A stretch of DNA of 64,000 nt from Companilactobacillus pabuli (lineage in GTDB: Bacteria > Bacillota > Bacilli > Lactobacillales > Lactobacillaceae): the NCBI RefSeq assembly GCF_014058425.1, contig NZ_CP049366.1, positions 1,302,001-1,366,000 on the forward strand, read 5' to 3'. The position numbers were made by a program, and so were the translations under genes. The notes under the pieces are model-generated. The model was not told where the DNA came from and made no database searches. It saw only the letters and a list, made by a program, of their open reading frames with translations. Positions 58,620 through 64,000 of this stretch are shown piece after piece (position 1 is the first letter of the stretch; each line of letters opens with the position of its first letter).

Positions 58620-59309
58620 CTATAATTCATCTAATGCTCTTTTGGCTGCCATTTGTTCAGCATGTTTCTTGCTGTATCCAAGTCCCTTGGACAAAATCTT
58701 ACCGTTAGCAATTAGTTCAACTTTAAATTTCTTATCGTGATCAGGACCTTCTTCATCAATCACCTTGTAATCGATTTCGACTTCACCTGATTGTTGTAAT
58801 TTTTCTTGAAGATGTGTCTTAAAATCAGTATCTTCAGAAAATTCACCTGAATCAATATGTGGATAAACTACTTTTTTCAAAAATTCATTAACAACTTCAT
58901 TACCTTGATCCAAGTACAAAGCTCCGTTAAAGGCTTCAAAAATATCCTCAAGCAAAGTATGTCTTTGACGGGCACCTTGTTTTTCTTCACCTTTACCAAT
59001 CAACAAATACTTATCGATTTGGATTTCTTTGGCAAAACGAGCAAAGCTGTCCGTTCTGACAATATCTGATCTTAAACGTGTCAATTTACCTTCTGGCAAT
59101 TCTGGGTACTTTTCAAAGAGATAGCGGGAGATATTGATTTCCAAAACTGCATCCCCCAAAAATTCTAGACGTTCATAATCCCCAATGCCAAGCCCTTTAT
59201 GCTCGTTATCAAATGAGGAATGTGTCATAGCTCTTTGAACTAGTTTTTTATTGTTAAACTTGATTCCATACTTTTCATCTAAAAATTCTAAAAATTTTGG
59301 ATCTAACAT
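58620..59309 (-). CDS. rnc: Ribonuclease III
   Basis: 229-residue double-strand RNA endonuclease that processes rRNA and mRNA. The catalytic motif is ERLEFLGDAVLE (about residue 39), the second acidic site is EDIFEAFNGALYLD (about 115), and a C-terminal dsRNA-binding domain ends GYSKKHAEQMAAKRALDEL. The start is ATG 59309 after AAAGGGG; an in-frame codon at 59327 is within the binding site region. It is separated from acpP by a repeat-filled gap. Confidence 0.97.
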   Translation of the reverse strand: MLDPKFLEFLDEKYGIKFNNKKLVQRAMTHSSFDNEHKGLGIGDYERLEFLGDAVLEINISRYLFEKYPELPEGKLTRLRSDIVRTDSFARFAKEIQIDKYLLIGKGEEKQGARQRHTLLEDIFEAFNGALYLDQGNEVVNEFLKKVVYPHIDSGEFSEDTDFKTHLQEKLQQSGEVEIDYKVIDEEGPDHDKKFKVELIANGKILSKGLGYSKKHAEQMAAKRALDEL

Positions 59310-59423
59310 AACGTGTCCCCTTTCCAATAATATTAATTATACTAAACTTTTCTATTAAATAATTAGCTGGATAAAAAAATAAGACCGCTTGGCCTTAAAT
59401 TTCGTTATTGTATTGATTAAAAT

Positions 59424-59587
59424 TGCCATCGTCCGTTCGGCCCTGGAAAACGCTGGAATGCTGTGGGCACGACTTGGAGCCTTTTAAGCTTAAACCGGGC
59501 AAAGTCTTCAAGCTCGACCTTTCACTAGGCAATTAATTGCCAAGAGAAATTTCACGGCTGAGCATTTTCCAGGGCTCTCACTCCCGA
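59424..59587 (+). repeat. Structured intergenic repeat, copy R2
   Basis: First of two copies in the 578-bp gap 59310-59888, which otherwise shows no gene. The end motif TGCCATCGTCCG is followed by outer stem CCCTGGAAAACGCT (59441-59454) paired with AGCATTTTCCAGGG (59561-59574). A GCTGTG/CACGGC junction pair, a CTTGGAG/CTTCAAG arm and a short CTAGGCAATT/AATTGCCAAG hairpin lie inside. Layout and the motifs GCTGGAA, GTGGGCACGA and GCTGAGC match copy R1. Stem sequences differ, yet pairing is kept. Confidence 0.75.
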
Positions 59588-59603
59588 TTAAATAGTGGTT
59601 TCT

Positions 59604-59652
59604 AAATTTATTTCATTTAACTGATTGAAATAAACAGTGATATCACCATTCA
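59604..59652. repeat. AT-rich inverted repeat between R2 and R3
   Basis: TTTATTTCA and TGAAATAAA pair around a 10-nt loop, with imperfect GTG/CAC extensions. It is weak as a terminator because no strong T tract follows. It could mark the boundary of the two repeats or weakly end acpP transcripts. Confidence 0.35.
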
Positions 59653-59692
59653 ATTAATGCAAATCCAATGTTATTAAAATAAATAATTGAAA

Positions 59693-59872
59693 CTAGTCGG
59701 TAGCAAAAGTTCTGTGATGGCTCAGCCGCCAAATTATTCTTAGCGATTTATCGCTTAGAATAAGACCGAACTTGGAAACAATACGCCTTTGTTCCATGTA
59801 TTGGTTTCAAGTCGTGTCGGCAGCGTTCCAGCCAATCACAGAGCTTTTGCGGACGACGGCATACTTAACCAA
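59693..59872 (-). repeat. Structured intergenic repeat, copy R3
   Basis: Inverted relative to R2. Minus strand: TATGCCGTCGTCCG end motif, outer stem GCAAAAGCTCTGTGATTGGC (59850-59831) paired with 59722-59703, then GGAACGCTGCCGACACGACT, a TTGAAACCAATACATGGAAC arm, and the TTATTCTAAGCGA/TCGCTAAGAATAA hairpin. It ends GCTACCGACTAG. The hairpin is close in sequence to the one in R1. It ends about 20 nt after the acpP stop. Confidence 0.75.
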
Positions 59873-59888
59873 AATTCAAATAAAAATC

Positions 59889-60131
59889 TTATCCTTGATG
59901 TGAAGAAATATAGCTAACTGCTTCACCAACTGTTGTAATCTTTTCAGCATCATCATCAGGAATTTCTGAACCAAACTCATCCTCAAGTTCTAGTACAAAT
60001 TCCACAAGGTCGATAGAATCTGCATCCAAATCTTTTGTAAATGATGTTTCTTTAGTAATTGTTGATGCATCTACTTCAAATTTGTCAGCAATCAATGCTT
60101 TGATTTTGTCAAATACAGCTTGTTCTGTCAT
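59889..60131 (-). CDS. acpP: Acyl carrier protein
   Basis: 80-residue acidic carrier of fatty acyl chains. The phosphopantetheine Ser is in the DADSIDLVEFVLELED motif, where the common DSL is DSI. It is preceded by plsX (11 nt), so the acyl-phosphate route (PlsX) and its ACP are co-expressed. Together with PlsC and CdsA it supplies phospholipid synthesis. Confidence 0.95.
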   Translation of the reverse strand: MTEQAVFDKIKALIADKFEVDASTITKETSFTKDLDADSIDLVEFVLELEDEFGSEIPDDDAEKITTVGEAVSYISSHQG

Positions 60132-60142
60132 AAAAACTCTCC

Positions 60143-61147
60143 CTATTTTTCGGCGTTCATTTTTTCGAAATATTTATTAGCTTTGTTAATTGTATCGTTA
60201 GTTAACATATCATAAATTTGTTTAACAGTATAATAGACTGTCTTACTGTCAGCTGCACCGTGGGCTTTGATTACTGGAGATTTCAAGCCTAACAATACGG
60301 CTCCACCAGCTTGAGAAGTATCAAACATCTTACGCATACCCTTTAGTGATGGACTAACGATAGCTGCACCCATTTTAGTAAAGATACCATTATTTAGCAA
60401 GGCGTCCTTTAATTGCTTCAACAATATCGTTGCTGTTCCCTCAGTAGCCTTCAAGGCAGCGTTTCCAGTGAATCCGTCAGTTACGATGACATCCGCAACT
60501 CCGGCTAAAATATCGCCAGATTCTACGTTTCCGATAAAGTTGATGCCTTCAGTTTCTTTTAAGAGTTGATAAGCTTCTTTGTGCAAAGTATCACCCTTGT
60601 CATATTCAGTTCCGTTGTTCAACAAAGCAATTCTTGGTTGGTCGATTTTTTTAACATCGTGCGCATAGATTGAACCCATAATGGCCCATTGTTGTAAGTA
60701 ACTTGCTTTTGCTTCTGCATTAGCACCAACATCGAGCATATTAACTCCATTAGTAGAATTAGTAACTGGCAAAGTTGGCATCAATGCTGGACGAGACACT
60801 TGTTTGATACGTCCAACGATAAAGATTCCACTAGCCAACAAAGCTCCAGTATTACCCAATGAGAATAAGGCATCGTTTTCGCCGTCTTTGACTGATTTAG
60901 CAGCCAAGACCATTGAAGCATTTTTCTTAGTTCTGATAGCCCTAACTGGCTCATCAGTTCCAAGGATTTCTTCATCGGTGTGAACTATCTTGATTCTTTC
61001 GTCATTTTGCAAATACTTCTTAATTTCTGATTCTTTACCATAGAGAACGAATTCTAAATCTTTCCACTCATCGCGAGCTTTTTCGATTCCCTCAACAATT
61101 ACTTTAGGAGCGTTATCGCCACCCATAGCATCAACAGCTATTTTCAT
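60143..61147 (-). CDS. plsX: Phosphate acyltransferase PlsX
   Basis: 334-residue enzyme making acyl-phosphate from acyl-ACP for PlsY. It opens MKIAVDAMGGDNAPKVIVEG, with conserved DALFSLGNTGALLASG, MLDVGANAEAK and VVDGFTGN-like IVTDGFTGNAALK. It lies between recG and acpP, a stable Firmicute arrangement. Confidence 0.97.
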   Translation of the reverse strand: MKIAVDAMGGDNAPKVIVEGIEKARDEWKDLEFVLYGKESEIKKYLQNDERIKIVHTDEEILGTDEPVRAIRTKKNASMVLAAKSVKDGENDALFSLGNTGALLASGIFIVGRIKQVSRPALMPTLPVTNSTNGVNMLDVGANAEAKASYLQQWAIMGSIYAHDVKKIDQPRIALLNNGTEYDKGDTLHKEAYQLLKETEGINFIGNVESGDILAGVADVIVTDGFTGNAALKATEGTATILLKQLKDALLNNGIFTKMGAAIVSPSLKGMRKMFDTSQAGGAVLLGLKSPVIKAHGAADSKTVYYTVKQIYDMLTNDTINKANKYFEKMNAEK

Positions 61148-61159
61148 ATTTTTCCCTCA

Positions 61160-63193
61160 CTAATCAAAATTATTTAGTTGATCATATTCTTCATTAATAA
61201 ACGACTTCAAATTTTTAGTCTCTGGACTATTGAATAGTTTCTCATCATTAAACAAGCGACTAGCCTCTTCTTGAGCCACTTCCAAAATATTGATGTCATT
61301 GATTGGATTACCAATTTTAAATTCTGGCAAACCTGATTGACGATTTCCCAATAAGTCACCAGCACCACGCATTTTCAAATCTTCTTCAGCTAGAACAAAG
61401 CCATCATTAGTTGAAGTCAAAATCTTCATTCGCTCAGCTGCCGATTCATTCTTAGGGTCAGCAATCAAAATACAATAAGATTGTTTATCGCCACGACCAA
61501 CACGGCCACGTAATTGGTGCAATTGTGATAATCCGAATCGATTAGCATCATAAATCACCATTACTGAAGCATTCGGAACATCGACACCAACTTCAATAAC
61601 AGTTGTCGATACCAAAACATCGATTTTCTTATCGCTGAAATCATTCATAACGGCTTCTTTTTGGTCATTTGGCATCTGACCATGCAATAAACCGATCTTA
61701 TATTTTTTACCAAATAATTCTGTAAATTTATCAAAAATCAATTCAGCATTTTTTAAGTCCATTGTTTCTGATTCAGAAATCAACGGTGTAACTACATAAA
61801 CTTGTGAACCCGTTTGCAATTCTTTAGCCACAAATTGATACATCTGTTCAATCTTTTGACTGCGAATCCAATAAGTTTCAATTTTCTTACGACCAGCAGG
61901 CAATTGATCAATTCTTGAGACATCCATATCACCATAAGTCGTAATTGCCAAAGTTCTAGGAATCGGTGTTGCAGTCATCGCTAAAACGTCGGGATTGTCG
62001 CCTTTTTGCCGCAGTGCTTTTCTTTGATTAACTCCGAAACGATGCTGCTCATCAATTACGATAAAGCCTAAATCTTTAAACTCAACACTGTCTTGTATCA
62101 AAGCATGAGTTCCAACCACGATATTAGTCTTACCATTTAAAATATCGCCGGCGATAAAATCATGTTCTTTTTTTGTCAAAGAACCAGTTAACAGAGCAGT
62201 TCTTATCTTCAAAGGCGTTAACAACTTACTGATTTTGTCAAAATGTTGTTGAGCCAAAATTTCAGTTGGTGCCATGATGGCTGCTTGATAACCTGCTGTC
62301 ACCGAAGCCAACATAGCAATTACTGAAACAATCGTCTTACCAGAACCAACGTCTCCTTGCAACAAGCGATTCATATGATGATCAGAAGCCATATCTTGCA
62401 AAATTTCTTTTACAACGCGATTTTGAGCATCAGTCAGCTTGAATGGCAAGCTCTGGATGAAGTCATCTAAGAACTTTTGATCGTATTTTTCAACGATACC
62501 GATATTTTTGTTATCGTCATTTCGTTTGATACTTTGCAAACCGCATTGGAACAAGAAGAACTCTCGAAATTTGGCACTTCGTCTGGCTTCTTCACTTTGT
62601 TCTTCATTTTTTGGAAAATGAATTCCCGAAACAATCTGTTCATCATCCAATAATTTATATTTCAGTCGCAAGTAACTAGGAACAACCGTATCAATTTGAT
62701 CATGATATTTCTCAAAAGCTACTTTAATCAGATTGATCAGTGTTTTTTGATGAATATTTTTGTTAACAGAATAAACTGAATCGACTGAATTATCATTAAT
62801 GCCGATTACTTTCATGCCCATTAAGGAACGGCGATTGGCATTCCATTTGCCGTATACAGCAGCATCATTACCTGTTTTAAACTTATCTTTTAACCAAGGC
62901 TGATTAAAAAAAGTCACCATGATTGATTCATTATCAGTCATCAAACGAACATTTAGACGTGTTTTCTTGTAGCCAAAGCGTGATACGACTGGTTCACTGG
63001 CAACTACGCCTTTAACAAGGATTTTTTCTTGATCCACTGCGTCATCTAAAGATTTGGCCTGCATATCTTCATAACGAAAAGGGAAATAAAACAGCAAGTC
63101 ATAAACGTTGTTGATTCCTAATGACTGTAACGCCTCTAACCGTTTCGGCCCAACACTAGGCAACTGCGCTAGTGACACCTTTCTTAAATCCAT
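61160..63193 (-). CDS. recG: ATP-dependent DNA helicase RecG
   Basis: 677-residue helicase that remodels stalled forks and branched DNA. An N-terminal wedge (OB fold) domain (about 50-160) is followed by helicase domains with Walker A LLQGDVGSGKTIVSV, the DEQH box in VIDEQHRFGVNQR, TATPIPRTLAI, and motif VI QLRGRVGRGDKQSYC. It lies between fakA and plsX. ATG 63193 lies just after AAGGGGAATG. Confidence 0.97.
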   Translation of the reverse strand: MDLRKVSLAQLPSVGPKRLEALQSLGINNVYDLLFYFPFRYEDMQAKSLDDAVDQEKILVKGVVASEPVVSRFGYKKTRLNVRLMTDNESIMVTFFNQPWLKDKFKTGNDAAVYGKWNANRRSLMGMKVIGINDNSVDSVYSVNKNIHQKTLINLIKVAFEKYHDQIDTVVPSYLRLKYKLLDDEQIVSGIHFPKNEEQSEEARRSAKFREFFLFQCGLQSIKRNDDNKNIGIVEKYDQKFLDDFIQSLPFKLTDAQNRVVKEILQDMASDHHMNRLLQGDVGSGKTIVSVIAMLASVTAGYQAAIMAPTEILAQQHFDKISKLLTPLKIRTALLTGSLTKKEHDFIAGDILNGKTNIVVGTHALIQDSVEFKDLGFIVIDEQHRFGVNQRKALRQKGDNPDVLAMTATPIPRTLAITTYGDMDVSRIDQLPAGRKKIETYWIRSQKIEQMYQFVAKELQTGSQVYVVTPLISESETMDLKNAELIFDKFTELFGKKYKIGLLHGQMPNDQKEAVMNDFSDKKIDVLVSTTVIEVGVDVPNASVMVIYDANRFGLSQLHQLRGRVGRGDKQSYCILIADPKNESAAERMKILTSTNDGFVLAEEDLKMRGAGDLLGNRQSGLPEFKIGNPINDINILEVAQEEASRLFNDEKLFNSPETKNLKSFINEEYDQLNNFD

Positions 63194-63218
63194 TTACATT
63201 CCCCTTTCCTTTGAAATT

Positions 63219-63262
63219 AAAAAAAGGCGTGACAAAACAAACGTTTCATCATTGCCTCCTTT
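63219..63262 (-). terminator. fakA-recG spacer terminator
   Basis: The minus strand folds GGC..TGA..AAAC-GTTT-GTTT..TCA.GCC, followed by TTTTTTT. The imperfect hairpin has small internal loops and lies between the fakA stop and recG. Confidence 0.6.
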
Positions 63263-63268
63263 AAAAAA

Positions 63269-64000
63269 TTATTCAACCGAAATCAAATAAGGATAAACTG
63301 GTTGATCACCTTGGTGAATTTCTGTCTCTAAGTCATCATACTTATCATCTAAGTAGTCAGCAATCTTTTGAGCGTCATCTTGGTTGCCATCTTCACCGAT
63401 TAAAATAGTGATTACTTCACTATCCTCATCAATCATCTTATCAAGCATTTTTTCAGTACCTGAAATGATATCTTCGTCGTCAACCAAAATCTTACCATCG
63501 ACAATTCCCATGTAATGACCCTTAGTGATCTTTAGACCATCGATTTCAGTATCACGAATTGCTTGAGTAATTTGACCACTCTTAACTGTATCCAAAGAAT
63601 CTTCCATGTTTGCTTCATTTTCTGAAAGTTCTGCATCAGGATTGAAAGAAAGCATAGCCGTCATTCCTTGAGAGATAGTCTTAGAACCAACGATTGCGAC
63701 TGGAATATCAACTAAATCAACCGCTTGTTTAGCAGCCATAATGATATTACTGTTGTTTGGCAATACTAAGGCACGTTTAGCATTTGATTTATTAATGGCA
63801 TCGACAATATCGTTAGTGGATGGATTCATTGTTTGTCCACCACTGATCACGTGCGTTACACCTAAACTCTTGAAGAGTTCTGTCAAGCCGTCACCAGATG
63901 AAACAGCGATAACTGCATAGTCAATAGCTGCTTGTGGTTGTGCTTCTGGTGTCATTGGTTCGTCATCATCAACGATTGTTTCATGTTGCAAACGCATATT
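63269..64000 (-). CDS. fakA: Fatty acid kinase / DAK-domain protein, C-terminal part
   Basis: The last 243 residues of a protein that continues beyond the window edge. The piece begins within MRLQHETIVDDDEPMTPEAQ and contains VISGGQTMNPSTNDIVDAIN, LPNNSNIIMAAKQAVDLV, VVGSKTI-like IVGSKTISQGMTAML and ILIGEDGNQDDAQKIADYLD. This is the C-terminal region of the YloV/FakA family (about 550 residues in full), which holds the FakB-interacting part of a fatty acid kinase whose catalytic DhaL domain is upstream. The recG-plsX-acpP neighbours fit this family and a role in using exogenous fatty acids. Confidence 0.88.
   Translation of the reverse strand, partial: NMRLQHETIVDDDEPMTPEAQPQAAIDYAVIAVSSGDGLTELFKSLGVTHVISGGQTMNPSTNDIVDAINKSNAKRALVLPNNSNIIMAAKQAVDLVDIPVAIVGSKTISQGMTAMLSFNPDAELSENEANMEDSLDTVKSGQITQAIRDTEIDGLKITKGHYMGIVDGKILVDDEDIISGTEKMLDKMIDEDSEVITILIGEDGNQDDAQKIADYLDDKYDDLETEIHQGDQPVYPYLISVE

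Noticed and set aside
59328-59888. A tRNA or CRISPR-like array in the acpP-rnc gap
   Set aside because: The stems do not form a cloverleaf with an acceptor or conserved T-loop, and the two repeat copies are single, inverted and far too long for CRISPR repeats.
63219-63262. A 12-codon frame starting ATGATGAAACGT after GGAGG in the fakA-recG gap
   Set aside because: It has a good binding site, but the frame coincides exactly with the terminator hairpin and its T tract, giving Phe codons. It is more likely a terminator with chance coding look, although a tiny leader cannot be fully excluded.

Overview
The window looks like core chromosome of a low-GC Gram-positive bacterium, most likely a member of the Lactobacillaceae. 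The basis is AT-rich sequence, strong GGAGG ribosome binding sites, PolC-type DNA polymerase III, an hrcA-grpE-dnaK-dnaJ operon with a CIRCE operator, a small secreted SLAP-domain protein, and Firmicute gene orders such as rimP-nusA-ylxR-ylxQ-infB, fakA-recG-plsX-acpP-rnc-smc-ftsY-ylxM-ffh and trmN6 next to a GIY-YIG gene. A Companilactobacillus-like species is a guess from general character only. Almost all genes lie on the minus strand, so the text below follows transcription from high to low coordinates.

Right end (64.0-49.7 kb): fakA (cut by the window edge), recG, plsX and acpP, then a 580-bp gap with two large structured repeats, then rnc, smc, ftsY, ylxM, ffh, rpsP, rimM, trmD and rplS. 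These cover fatty acid uptake and phospholipid synthesis, chromosome organisation, SRP-dependent protein targeting and ribosome assembly.

Middle (49.7-42.6 kb): a small accessory and metabolic island. It holds a broken RpiR-type regulator divergent from a Gfo/Idh/MocA oxidoreductase, an unrecognised protein, a histidine phosphatase divergent from serC-serA, the lexA/ynzC divergent pair and yneF. The serC-serA transcript starts with a roughly 230-nt leader. It encodes a 21-residue peptide with a Ser-Ser-Lys-Ser run, followed by four mutually exclusive RNA arms ending in an intrinsic terminator. This has the layout of ribosome-mediated transcription attenuation responding to serine, and is the most interesting item in the window.

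Purine block (42.5-31.2 kb): a complete IMP pathway operon purE-K-C-S-Q-L-F-M-N-H plus purD, tightly coupled by overlaps, with one good promoter and two PurBox-like ACGAA motifs upstream. It is followed by the convergent plsC and by trmN6 with a GIY-YIG gene.

Left half (29.5-0.6 kb): rpsB-tsf, pyrH-frr-uppS-cdsA-rseP-proS, polC, rimP-nusA-ylxR-ylxQ-infB, rbfA, truB-ribF, hrcA-grpE-dnaK-dnaJ, lepA and a class I flavin disulfide oxidoreductase. IF2 carries a very asparagine-rich N-terminal region. The nusA operon has a promoter-palindrome-terminator leader that suggests attenuation.

A family of about 170-bp repeats folding into a multi-arm structure occurs three times (8951-9117, 59424-59587 and 59693-59872), plus one fragment (21472-21561), always between transcription units. 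No tRNA, rRNA, CRISPR array, insertion sequence or prophage gene was seen.
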